A stretch of DNA of 10,247 nucleotides from JBFYKJ01 sp041306005 (GCA_041306005.1 JBFYKJ010000042.1:1-10247), one strand, 5' to 3'; shown: positions 1-5,467, numbered from the stretch's first letter. Translations and numbers: made by a program. Notes: generated from the sequence alone by a model not told the origin.

Positions 1-24
1 GAGGCCGAGAAGGTGCTTAAGTGA
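1..24 (+). CDS. C-terminal end of an upstream gene (partial)
   Basis: The first frame reads EAEKVLK and then TGA at 22-24. It could be the last seven codons of a gene that begins before the window; the charged, helix-like ending fits. The call is weak because the piece is so short. Frame 2, which is the frame of the next gene, is also open back to the window edge but contains no start codon there. Confidence 0.35.
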   Translation, partial: EAEKVLK

Positions 25-52
25 GCACGCTTCCACCCCGCCCCCATCAAAA

Positions 53-658
53 ATGGACAAAAGGATACTGATGGCCGCGTTCGCCGCAGTCCTCGCCGTG
101 GCTGCAATAGCCTTCCTGATGATGCCCCCGCCCGAGGAGTGCGATGCGTGCAAGGTCGATCCAAACCAGACATGTGTGCTCAGGGATGGGCAGTGCTGCA
201 AGGGCGGGGCGTGCGCAGCCGCGTTCCCAAACTGCCTCGCGGGCACCTCTGCATCCTGCAAGGGTTGCACCCCCGATTGCACTCCCGAATGCACGTGCGA
301 GCCGACGGGCGACCGGAAGACCTCCTGCGCCCAGGACTCTGACTGCGCGTGCGGGGTCGACAAGGTGACCGGCGACTGCTTGCGGGGCAACAAGGCGTTT
401 GTTGACACCGCCCGCCAGTGCCCGGACTTCTGTACGGGGATAGCGGGGCACATCCTAACGAAGTGCGTGAATAGCACCTGCACGGGCATCAACACGCTCG
501 GCTGCAGGCGAACCCCCGATCCCGGGCCCTGCGAGGCATACATGCCAAGGTACTACTTCAACAGCACCGAGGGCGCCTGCAAAGAGTTCATCTGGGGCGG
601 GTGCCAGGGGGTAGTGCCGTTTGAAACTCTGGAAGCGTGCAAGCTGGCGTGTGAGTAG
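53..658 (+). CDS. Secreted Cys-rich protein with C-terminal Kunitz/BPTI-type domain
   Basis: This 201-residue protein has a hydrophobic N-terminal signal or anchor (about residues 5-24) and 26 cysteines after it. The C-terminal 50 residues match the Kunitz/BPTI pattern: C151, C160, C176, C184, C196 and C200, with gaps of 8, 15, 7, 11 and 3 residues (BPTI 8, 15, 7, 12, 3), plus the family's GPC, RYYFN and WGGC motifs. By homology the disulfides would be 151-200, 160-184 and 176-196. Kunitz domains usually inhibit serine proteases through the P1 residue just after the second Cys. Here that is Glu161, not Lys or Arg, so trypsin inhibition is unlikely. Residues 30-143 hold 20 more cysteines in an unassigned module. 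No lipobox is seen, so the protein is either released or held by its N-terminal helix. The ATG at 53 starts the signal and has no Shine-Dalgarno site. The Kunitz call is firm; the target is unknown. Confidence 0.85.
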   Translation: MDKRILMAAFAAVLAVAAIAFLMMPPPEECDACKVDPNQTCVLRDGQCCKGGACAAAFPNCLAGTSASCKGCTPDCTPECTCEPTGDRKTSCAQDSDCACGVDKVTGDCLRGNKAFVDTARQCPDFCTGIAGHILTKCVNSTCTGINTLGCRRTPDPGPCEAYMPRYYFNSTEGACKEFIWGGCQGVVPFETLEACKLACE

Positions 659-692
659 TTGCCCGCTTGGCTTGGGGTTGTCCGGCCGAATT

Positions 693-715
693 GGCGGTGA
701 ACGCCGGATACCGCC
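693..715 (+). repeat. Inverted repeat overlapping the fbp promoter
   Basis: GGCGGT (693-698) pairs with ACCGCC (710-715) across 11 bases. An alternative short stem GGCG/CGCC lies inside it. The right arm runs into the BRE/TATA region of fbp, so it could be an operator. It could equally serve the 3' end of the upstream gene. Function is inferred from position only. Confidence 0.35.
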
Positions 716-725
716 CTTTTAAACC
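712..725 (+). promoter_or_regulatory. Archaeal promoter (BRE/TATA) of fbp
   Basis: The sequence CGCCCTTTTAAACC is a plausible BRE plus TATA box. A start of transcription about 25 bases on, near 745, would give a leader of about 33 bases. That leader carries a Shine-Dalgarno site GGTGAG at 768-773, four bases before the ATG at 778. Confidence 0.55.
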
Positions 726-777
726 CCCTTGCATTATTATGCCACCTAACTACCCTTAGGAAAACCCGGTGAGAACT

Positions 778-1878
778 ATGAAGACCACAATAACCCTGAT
801 AAAAGCCGACATAGGCAGCGTAGGCGGGCACATTAAGACGCCCGAAGAGGTGATGGACGTCTGCAGGAAGAACATAGCGGCGGCGAAGAAGAAAAAAGTC
901 ATAATCGACTACTATGTCACCCGCTGCGGGGACGACGTGCAGCTCCTCATGACCCACACCAAGGGCGAGGACAGCAAGATAATACACAAGCTCGCGTGGG
1001 ACACGTTCAAGAAGGGGACGGTGGTCGCCAAGAAGATGGGGCTCTATGCGGCCGGCCAGGACCTTCTCAAGGATGCATTCTCAGGAAACGTCAGGGGGAT
1101 GGGCCCGGGGATAGCCGAGATGGAGATCGAGGAGCGCCCCGCAGAGGCGTTCGTCGCCTTCATGGCCGACAAGACCGAGGCCTCGGCCTTCAACCTCGCG
1201 CTCTACGAGATGTTCGCAGACCCGAAGAACACTGCCGGCCTCGTCATCGACCCGAAGCTGCACGACGGATTCGTCTTCGAGGTGCAGGACGTGAAGGGCG
1301 CGCAGCACATAATGTTCAAGACCCCGGAGGAGCTCTATGATCTATTGGCCCTCATCGGCCTCACCGACAATTATGCGGTAAAGAGAGTGTACCGCAAGAG
1401 CGGGGAGATAGCCGCGGTGGCGAGCACTGAAAAGCTCAGCCTAATCGCCGGCAAGTACGTGGGGAAGGACGACCCGTGCATGCTTGTGAGGTCCCAGAGC
1501 GGGTACCCGGCAACAGGCGAGGTCATAAACCCGTTCGCCCAGCCGTATTACATCGCCGGCTGGATGAGGGGGAGCCACAGGGGGCCGCTGATGCCTGTGG
1601 GGCAAAAGGACGCTAACTGCACGCGCTTTGACGGCCCGCCGAGGCTGATAGCGCTCGCGTTCTCGATGAAGAACGGGAAGCTCGTCGGCCCCGCCGACTG
1701 CTTCGACGACCCGGGCTACGACAGGGCGAGGAAGATGACGAACGTGATGGCTGACATCATGCGCCGCCACGGGCCGTTCCAGCCGCACATCCTCCCGCCG
1801 AGCGAGATGGAGTACACGACGCTCCCGGGCGTGCTCGAGAAGCTGAAGCCGAGGATGAAGAAGATGCGAGCTCTTTGA
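778..1878 (+). CDS. fbp: Fructose-1,6-bisphosphate aldolase/phosphatase (bifunctional)
   Basis: This 366-residue enzyme joins dihydroxyacetone phosphate and glyceraldehyde 3-phosphate, then removes the C1 phosphate to give fructose 6-phosphate. It is the gateway step of archaeal gluconeogenesis and acts in the cytosol. The N-terminus MKTTITLIKADIGSVGGH carries the family's metal ligands Asp11 and His18. GKYVGKDDP (225-233) holds Tyr227 and Lys230, which correspond to the catalytic Tyr and Schiff-base Lys of characterised homologues. GWMRGSH (261-267), FDGPPRL (284-290) and MEYTTLP (344-350, Tyr346) are also typical. The ATG at 778 is preferred over the in-frame GTG at 769 because homologues begin MKTT and GGTGAG lies just upstream. 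The C-terminus (KKMRAL) is shorter than in a homologue I recall (Sulfolobus tokodaii), and the stop lies in a 23-base tandem duplication. The function is very secure. Confidence 0.96.
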   Translation: MKTTITLIKADIGSVGGHIKTPEEVMDVCRKNIAAAKKKKVIIDYYVTRCGDDVQLLMTHTKGEDSKIIHKLAWDTFKKGTVVAKKMGLYAAGQDLLKDAFSGNVRGMGPGIAEMEIEERPAEAFVAFMADKTEASAFNLALYEMFADPKNTAGLVIDPKLHDGFVFEVQDVKGAQHIMFKTPEELYDLLALIGLTDNYAVKRVYRKSGEIAAVASTEKLSLIAGKYVGKDDPCMLVRSQSGYPATGEVINPFAQPYYIAGWMRGSHRGPLMPVGQKDANCTRFDGPPRLIALAFSMKNGKLVGPADCFDDPGYDRARKMTNVMADIMRRHGPFQPHILPPSEMEYTTLPGVLEKLKPRMKKMRAL

Positions 1879-1899
1879 TGAAGAAGATGCGGGCGGATT
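1854..1899 (+). repeat. 23-bp tandem duplication creating the fbp stop codon
   Basis: Unit 1 (1854-1876) and unit 2 (1877-1899) share their first 15 bases, GATGAAGAAGATGCG, and match at 19 of 23 positions. The TGA stop (1876-1878) spans the junction. Because 23 is not a multiple of 3, a duplication here shifts the frame. Reading unit 2 in the ancestral phase would give KKMRADLARTKRAG and beyond. Confidence 0.7.
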
Positions 1900-1915
1900 T
1901 GGCAAGAACTAAGCG

Positions 1916-1946
1916 AGCGGGCCCGCGGCCCGCTTTTTCATTTTTT
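1916..1946 (+). terminator. Terminator-like hairpin after fbp
   Basis: AGCGGGCC (1916-1923) and GGCCCGCT (1927-1934) form an 8-bp stem with a 3-base loop. It is followed by two T runs (1934-1938 and 1941-1946). The position 38 bases after the fbp stop fits termination. The second T run also belongs to the promoter region of the next gene. Confidence 0.65.
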
Positions 1947-1970
1947 AACCTTAGAGCATAATTGTTAAGT
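1941..1970 (+). promoter_or_regulatory. Promoter region of the surface-protein gene
   Basis: Two T/A-rich boxes are present: TTTTTTAACC at 1941-1950 and ATAATTGTTAAG at 1958-1969. The second is centred about 28 bases before the ATG at 1992, which fits a leaderless transcript. No Shine-Dalgarno site is seen before that ATG. Which box is used cannot be told from sequence. Confidence 0.45.
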
Positions 1971-1991
1971 TGCCGATGCAACCGACATAAA

Positions 1992-3602
1992 ATGGACCGA
2001 AAGCTGATGCCTTTAGTGCTTCTCGCAGCCGTCTCCATGGCCGCCCTTGCCGGCGCGTTCAAGGTGGCGGAGTGCGAGCATACTGTGGATTTTGACGGCG
2101 AGCCCGACGACGATGCTTGGGACGATGCGGAGTCGGATGATTTCGGCTACGCCGAGGTGTTCGCCTGCTACAAAGGCTCCGACGTCTTCTTCCTCGTGAC
2201 CCTGAACGACAGCACCGACGATGACGAGGACGACTACGTGACGATATTGGTCGACAGCGACGGCAGCGGCCAGGATGACGACGACGAGCTTGAGAACAGC
2301 GATTTCGGCTTCAGGATAGACCGCGACGGCGACAAGATGGAATACCGCGGCGGGGACGAGGCGTCGCTTGTCGGCTGGAGCGCAAAAAAGGTGTCCGACT
2401 CCGACTACTGGTCGGCTGAGTTCAAGATACCATTCACCAAGCTTGCATTAGCGTCAGGCGATGACACGGTGATGGGCTTTGCCGTCCTTGTAGTCGACGA
2501 GAACGGGACGGACGTAAAGCTGCCGTCCGGCGCGGACGATGACGACCCCTCGACATGGGCGAGGCTTGCGCCGGACGAGGGCATGTGGGGCGAGCCGCTG
2601 GCCCCGACCCTTGACGACGGCAAGGCCGCTTCGGACAGCAACAAGCCGGGCGAGCCGGGGCGCTACACGTTTTCAGTGATATACAAGCAGGGCGGCGGCG
2701 GGCTCCCCGAGGACCTTGTCATCAGGCTGGACAACCAGGCGCACACCCTCTCAAAGGCGGCCGCGGCCTGCAACGTCGCGGACGGCTGCAGGTACACCTA
2801 TTCGCAGGACCTTGCGGTTGGCACCCACACCTTCTATTTCACCGCGGCATATAGCGGCAAGTCCGCGCGCTTCCCTACGTCGGGAAACCTGCAGCTGCAG
2901 ATATCTGTCGCGAACCGCAAGCCGTCGGTTGACGTGACAGGGCCGGCGGGCGGCTCCATTGTGAGCGGGCAGGTCCAGGTCTTTGGGACTGCATCAGACC
3001 CGGACGGCGCCGCCGACATCGCATCGGTCGAAGTCAGGGTCGATTCCGGAAGCTGGCTGTGGGCCGCCGGGACGTCCTCATGGAGCTACATATTTGACAC
3101 ACTTACTGTCGCGGACGGCAGCCACACGGTATCAGCTCGCGCCACGGACAAGGCAGGCGTCGTTTCGGACCTGGACTCGCTGTCTGTAGTCGTGAAGAAC
3201 GAGAAGGAGCCGGAGGTCACCCCGGACACGGACAGCGATGACGACGGCATGCCCGATATGTGGGAGACTACATACGGCCTTGACCCGAAAAACCCCTATG
3301 ATTCCGGGCAGGACGCCGACAGCGACGGGCTGACGAACCTGCAGGAATATGCAAAGGGCAAGGACCCGACAAAGTCGGACAACCCGCAGCAGTCTTCCGG
3401 GTCGGGTACGCCATCCGGCACCGGCGGGCAGAGCATGATGACCTGGGCGCTCGTTGGCGCACTCGTTATTGCGGTCGCGGCAATCGCATTCCTCATTGGC
3501 AGGGGCGGCGGCAGGGAGCGGCCGCCAAGGGAGAGGCCAGAGAGGCCCCCCCCGCGGGACTGGACGACACCCGCGCAGGAAGAGCGGGAAACGGTTACAT
3601 GA
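1992..3602 (+). CDS. Cell-surface protein: CBM9-like region, Ig-like domain, Ca-loop repeats, C-terminal membrane anchor
   Basis: This 536-residue protein begins with a signal peptide (likely cleavage after Ala22 in ALAGA). Residues 25-200 resemble a family 9 carbohydrate-binding or DOMON-like beta-sandwich: VDFDGEPDDDAW opening, paired strands, and WSAEFKIPFTKL at 140-151. Asp-rich runs occur at 38-51, 76-81 and 95-98. Residues about 308-402 look like an Ig-like domain (PSVDVTGPAGGSIVSG onward). Residues 412-460 carry thrombospondin-3/dockerin-like calcium loops, including D441-x-D443-x-D445-G with E452. A Ser/Gly linker (467-481), one membrane helix (about 483-503) and an Arg/Pro-rich cytoplasmic tail follow. 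The bulk is therefore outside the cell. Ligand and role are unknown; sugar binding or S-layer association is inference. The ATG at 1992 is preferred over the upstream TTG at 1962 because the signal peptide starts there. Confidence 0.8.
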   Translation: MDRKLMPLVLLAAVSMAALAGAFKVAECEHTVDFDGEPDDDAWDDAESDDFGYAEVFACYKGSDVFFLVTLNDSTDDDEDDYVTILVDSDGSGQDDDDELENSDFGFRIDRDGDKMEYRGGDEASLVGWSAKKVSDSDYWSAEFKIPFTKLALASGDDTVMGFAVLVVDENGTDVKLPSGADDDDPSTWARLAPDEGMWGEPLAPTLDDGKAASDSNKPGEPGRYTFSVIYKQGGGGLPEDLVIRLDNQAHTLSKAAAACNVADGCRYTYSQDLAVGTHTFYFTAAYSGKSARFPTSGNLQLQISVANRKPSVDVTGPAGGSIVSGQVQVFGTASDPDGAADIASVEVRVDSGSWLWAAGTSSWSYIFDTLTVADGSHTVSARATDKAGVVSDLDSLSVVVKNEKEPEVTPDTDSDDDGMPDMWETTYGLDPKNPYDSGQDADSDGLTNLQEYAKGKDPTKSDNPQQSSGSGTPSGTGGQSMMTWALVGALVIAVAAIAFLIGRGGGRERPPRERPERPPPRDWTTPAQEERETVT

Positions 3603-3629
3603 TAAGCGTGACCAGGCCCCTTTCGGGCC
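3602..3629. repeat. Intergenic hairpin repeat, copy A
   Basis: ATAAGCGTGAC (3602-3612) is followed by a hairpin, GGCCC (3615-3619) and GGGCC (3625-3629). Its first base is the last base of the surface-protein stop codon. It lies between two convergent genes and may act as a bidirectional terminator. A near-identical copy sits at 5011-5039. Confidence 0.65.
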
Positions 3630-3660
3630 AACCCACTGCCGTTTTGGCGTGCAATCCCCC

Positions 3661-4047
3661 TTATGACTGCTTCGCAATCTTGACACCCGGCAGCTTCCTA
3701 AAGTCGTTGTCCATAGTCAATAGGATAGCCCCGCTCTCAAGGGCGCTTCTATAAATCAGCGCGTCTATCGCGTGAAGGCCGTATTTCAAGGAATCTTGTG
3801 CCGCCTTTTCCGATATCTCGCAGTTTATATCAACAATAAGGCTTTTGCACCTTATAAAGGATAGCGACCTCATTATCTCACTCTTGCTTTTTCCGGTCAT
3901 TACCAACTTTTTGGCAATCTCATACATGCTCACAGCCGATGTTAAAATGCTGTCGCCTGATTCGATGTACCCCCTGCTCTCCTCACTCTTGCCTTTGAAG
4001 TAGCCCAGCCAGACGCTGCTGTCCAGAAAAAGTTTAGTACCTGTCAT
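3661..4047 (-). CDS. vapC: PIN-domain toxin, VapC family
   Basis: This 128-residue protein has the PIN nuclease layout. The acidic residues are Asp9 (LFLDSSVW), Glu43 (MYEIAKKL), Asp95 (HAIDALIYRSA) and Asp113/Asp115 (LTMDNDF), which would bind Mg2+ or Mn2+ at the active site. VapC toxins cut RNA, most often tRNA or rRNA, and so halt translation; the target here is unknown. The ATG at 4047 overlaps the end of the antitoxin gene by 14 bases, which indicates translational coupling in a vapBC operon. The length is typical. Base composition is less GC-rich than that of the flanking genes. The 3' end faces the surface-protein gene convergently, with only 58 bases between. Confidence 0.9.
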   Translation of the reverse strand: MTGTKLFLDSSVWLGYFKGKSEESRGYIESGDSILTSAVSMYEIAKKLVMTGKSKSEIMRSLSFIRCKSLIVDINCEISEKAAQDSLKYGLHAIDALIYRSALESGAILLTMDNDFRKLPGVKIAKQS

Positions 4048-4234
4048 GTTTGTCTCTCAGGCCTTCCATAATGTCCCAGTCCCCTTTCAAGCTTCCGTAC
4101 ATGGACTCGATCTTTTTCCTGCGGGCGGTGAGCAGCTTGTTGATCACTTCATCATAGGACCTTGTCTTGGTCTCCTTCTTGAGCGCGCTCAACATCTGCA
4201 TGGTGTGCTCCTTCACCTGTATGGTCGTAGCCAT
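4034..4234 (-). CDS. vapB: VapB-type antitoxin (probable ribbon-helix-helix)
   Basis: This 66-residue protein begins MATTIQVKEHTMQMLSALKK, an N-terminal strand and helix like those of archaeal VapB antitoxins that bind DNA as ribbon-helix-helix dimers. SYDEVINKLL (26-35) fits the second helix. The charged C-terminal tail (about 38-66) is the likely toxin-wrapping segment. It lies directly before vapC and overlaps it by 14 bases. The ATG at 4234 follows a perfect 24-bp palindrome by one base, so the antitoxin probably represses its own operon there. The pair assignment is strong; the exact VapB subfamily is less certain. Confidence 0.85.
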   Translation of the reverse strand: MATTIQVKEHTMQMLSALKKETKTRSYDEVINKLLTARRKKIESMYGSLKGDWDIMEGLRDKHDRY

Positions 4235-4235
4235 G

Positions 4236-4259
4236 TTCTATAACTTATAAGTTATAGAA
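4236..4259. promoter_or_regulatory. Perfect 24-bp palindromic operator of vapBC
   Basis: The half site TTCTATAACTTA is followed by its exact reverse complement. The palindrome sits between the TATA-like box and the vapB ATG, where a bound VapB or VapBC complex would block transcription. Confidence 0.75.
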
Positions 4260-4270
4260 ATAAAAGGCTT
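4258..4270 (-). promoter_or_regulatory. TATA-like promoter of vapBC
   Basis: On the minus strand AAGCCTTTTATTT resembles a BRE/TATA element centred about 29 bases before the vapB ATG. This implies a leaderless or nearly leaderless transcript. The box abuts the palindrome at 4236-4259. Confidence 0.5.
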
Positions 4271-4279
4271 TCCCGGTAG

Positions 4280-4297
4280 TGTGGGTCGCCCCCCACA
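4280..4297 (-). terminator. Hairpin after the mazF-like gene
   Basis: TGTGGG (4280-4285) pairs with CCCACA (4292-4297) over a 6-base loop. It lies 33 bases after the stop of the mazF-like gene on the minus strand and before the vapB promoter. No strong T run follows directly, so termination is only a possibility. Confidence 0.4.
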
Positions 4298-4329
4298 TCG
4301 TGCGCCCCCAATAAATGCAAGTTACCCCC

Positions 4330-4665
4330 TTAATCTCGTTGGGTGAGTATCTCAACTAGATTTCTCTCGATCTCAGCGATCTTTGTTTCTCTCAAGTGCC
4401 CCATCTTATAATGTATAGCACATTTTTCGATTGTGAACAGTATGTTTGGTCGTATCATGCTTTCGACCCTCAGCATGCCATCTTCTAAGTCTTCGTTAGT
4501 CAAATCCAAAGAGTAACCATCGGACCTGGAGCTTGTCACGCCGCATAATATCAGGTCGTTTCCTTCCAATTCCGCGACGACTATGGCCGGCCGCGCCTTA
4601 GTCCCGATTGTGTCGGTGAACGGTATCGACGTGACGACTAAATCCCCTTTTGCAAATGTTTCCAC
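4330..4665 (-). CDS. mazF: MazF/PemK-family toxin
   Basis: This 111-residue protein has the PemK/MazF fold signature. FAKGDLVVTSIPFTDTIGTK at the start is followed by ARPAIVV (24-30), with the conserved basic Arg25. VTSS (43-46) holds the conserved Thr/Ser, and SMIRPNILFTIEK (69-81) matches the last strand region. Such toxins are sequence-specific RNases that cut mRNA or rRNA. The GTG at 4665 is preferred over the ATG at 4692 because GGAGGAGG lies seven bases before it, inside the antitoxin's coding sequence. This start overlaps the antitoxin by 28 bases and implies coupled translation. The partner is an AbrB-type protein rather than a typical MazE; such mixed pairs are known among toxin-antitoxin systems. 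Confidence 0.88.
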   Translation of the reverse strand: METFAKGDLVVTSIPFTDTIGTKARPAIVVAELEGNDLILCGVTSSRSDGYSLDLTNEDLEDGMLRVESMIRPNILFTIEKCAIHYKMGHLRETKIAEIERNLVEILTQRD

Positions 4666-4907
4666 GCTTCGTCCTCCTCCGGAGTCAGCCATTCCCGGGC
4701 TAGCACCTTTTCACTCATGAGGGAGGCGTACATAGCGTCGCTTATGCGTTTCATGGGCCGCAGTTCGACCCTGTCCCTGTAGCAAAGTATGGCGACCTTG
4801 CAGCCGGGCTTTAACCCCGCACTTTTTTGGACATCCTTTGGGATCGATATCTGGCCCTTCTCGGTGAGCGTCACGGTTTTCATCTCAAGCAAATCCGCTT
4901 TTTCCAT
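4638..4907 (-). CDS. AbrB/SpoVT-family antitoxin
   Basis: This 89-residue protein contains the swapped-hairpin AbrB DNA-binding domain at about residues 9-52: MKTVTLTEKGQISIPKDVQK, then GLKPGCKVAILCYRDRVELRP. The C-terminal half (about 55-89) is charged and probably binds the toxin. The ATG at 4907 is chosen because a TATA-like box lies about 26 bases upstream (leaderless layout). The alternative ATG at 4883 (MKTVTL) lacks a clear Shine-Dalgarno site and would also keep the domain. A further in-frame ATG at 5012 would add basic sequence read from the hairpin repeat and promoter, which is unlikely. The gene overlaps the mazF-like toxin, and it probably represses its own operon through the tandem repeats at 4910-4932. 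Confidence 0.87.
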   Translation of the reverse strand: MEKADLLEMKTVTLTEKGQISIPKDVQKSAGLKPGCKVAILCYRDRVELRPMKRISDAMYASLMSEKVLAREWLTPEEDEAWKHLQKGI

Positions 4908-4909
4908 GA

Positions 4910-4932
4910 GTAAGCTTAGTAAGCTAAGTAAG
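4910..4932 (-). promoter_or_regulatory. Tandem 9-bp repeats at the AbrB/MazF promoter
   Basis: On the plus strand GTAAGCTTA (4910-4918), GTAAGCTAA (4919-4927) and GTAAG (4928-4932) follow each other directly. CTTAG/CTAAG (4915-4919 and 4924-4928) also give partial dyad symmetry. They fill the space between the TATA-like box (AAAAACC, about 4932-4939) and the ATG at 4907, so they are a probable operator. Confidence 0.6.
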
Positions 4933-4937
4933 AAAAA

Positions 4938-4954
4938 CCTTTCGAGGCGAAAGG
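4938..4954. repeat. Inverted repeat next to the AbrB/MazF promoter
   Basis: CCTTTCG (4938-4944) and CGAAAGG (4948-4954) form a perfect 7-bp stem with a 3-base loop. It lies at the BRE position of the antitoxin promoter, so it may bind a regulator. Confidence 0.45.
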
Positions 4955-5010
4955 CTTTCGTGAGACTAAACAGCCTGGTGAGAATGAATGGGCCGTGGGG
5001 CCGGCCCCGC

Positions 5011-5039
5011 ATAAGCGTGACTAGGGGCCCTTTCGGGCC
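5011..5039. repeat. Intergenic hairpin repeat, copy B
   Basis: ATAAGCGTGAC (5011-5021) is followed by a stronger hairpin, GGGGCCC (5024-5030) and GGGCCCC (5035-5041), loop TTTC. It aligns with copy A at 3602-3629 with a few mismatches and one gap. It lies 53 bases after the stop of the zinc-knuckle gene and may serve as its terminator. A perfect 12-bp palindrome GGGGCCGGCCCC sits next to it at 4997-5008. Confidence 0.65.
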
Positions 5040-5091
5040 CCCGTCAACTCCCTATAGTCCGCCTCCTACTTTGCACCGGCCTTCGCCGGGT

Positions 5092-5310
5092 TTACCCCGG
5101 GGCGGCCGTCAGGCCTTCCCGGAATAAATCTGATTTTTTCGGCTCTCCCGGCTTTGCGCAAGCGGCGCACGGCCCCCCGCTGCCGCAGTTCGCGCAGTAG
5201 TCGGATTTGCAAACACCGCAATGCCCAGCATACGGCTCGCACACGCCCATCACGCGCCCGCACACCTCGCACACGCCCGTCTTCCTTCTCACCCACGCAT
5301 ATGAGGCCAT
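5092..5310 (-). CDS. Small zinc-knuckle protein
   Basis: This 72-residue protein has nine cysteines, arranged mainly as CxxC pairs: 14-17, 31-34, 39-42 and 48-51, plus Cys24 and His30. That supplies enough ligands for two zinc ions, as in compact treble-clef, ribbon or B-box-like folds. The Cys spacing and aromatic content argue for a real gene. The N-terminus (MASYAWVRRKTG) is basic and the C-terminus is a polar tail. No family is recognised, and nucleic-acid or protein binding is only a guess. The ATG at 5310 is the first start after an in-frame stop, and the stretch before it is A-rich with a weak AAGG. It is followed by a GC hairpin, CCGGC (5076-5080) with GCCGG (5085-5089). Confidence 0.7.
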   Translation of the reverse strand: MASYAWVRRKTGVCEVCGRVMGVCEPYAGHCGVCKSDYCANCGSGGPCAACAKPGEPKKSDLFREGLTAAPG

Positions 5311-5426
5311 TTTCTTTTTGAGCCTTTCTTGCCTTCTCTTTTTCGGCGTTTATTCATGCGGGCTTCGGGGACTAATAGTTGCCGTCGGGGAAGATTAGCT
5401 CGCGGCGATAACCTTATCTTTGGGGG

Positions 5427-5464
5427 ATAATACTGGAGAATCCTATGACTAACGATAGTATTAT
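5427..5464. repeat. AT-rich inverted repeat, intergenic
   Basis: ATAATACT (5427-5434) pairs exactly with AGTATTAT (5457-5464) across 22 bases. It lies between the zinc-knuckle gene and the unknown gene at 5523-5846, in sequence much richer in A and T than the genes around it. It could be an operator or an RNA stem. Confidence 0.5.
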
Positions 5465-5467
5465 GAG

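Noticed and set aside
47..451. Long minus-strand reading frame over the Kunitz gene
   Set aside because: It is a shadow of the GC-rich coding strand; the plus-strand frame has a signal peptide and a recognisable domain.
3132..3686. Minus-strand frame of 184 codons opposite the surface-protein gene
   Set aside because: The composition is that of an antisense shadow, and the plus strand encodes clear Ig-like, calcium-loop and membrane segments.
4638..5012. Longer N-terminus of the AbrB-type antitoxin starting at 5012
   Set aside because: The extension would be read from the hairpin repeat and the promoter repeats; a TATA box at the right distance supports the ATG at 4907.
3602..5041. Insertion sequence or integrated element
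   Set aside because: No transposase, integrase or terminal inverted repeats are present; only the direct hairpin repeats remain as a hint.
5289..5357. 22-codon basic ORF (MNKRRKREGKKG...) overlapping the start of the zinc-protein gene
   Set aside because: It is out of frame and arises from the A-rich stretch before the ATG; it is too short to support as a gene.
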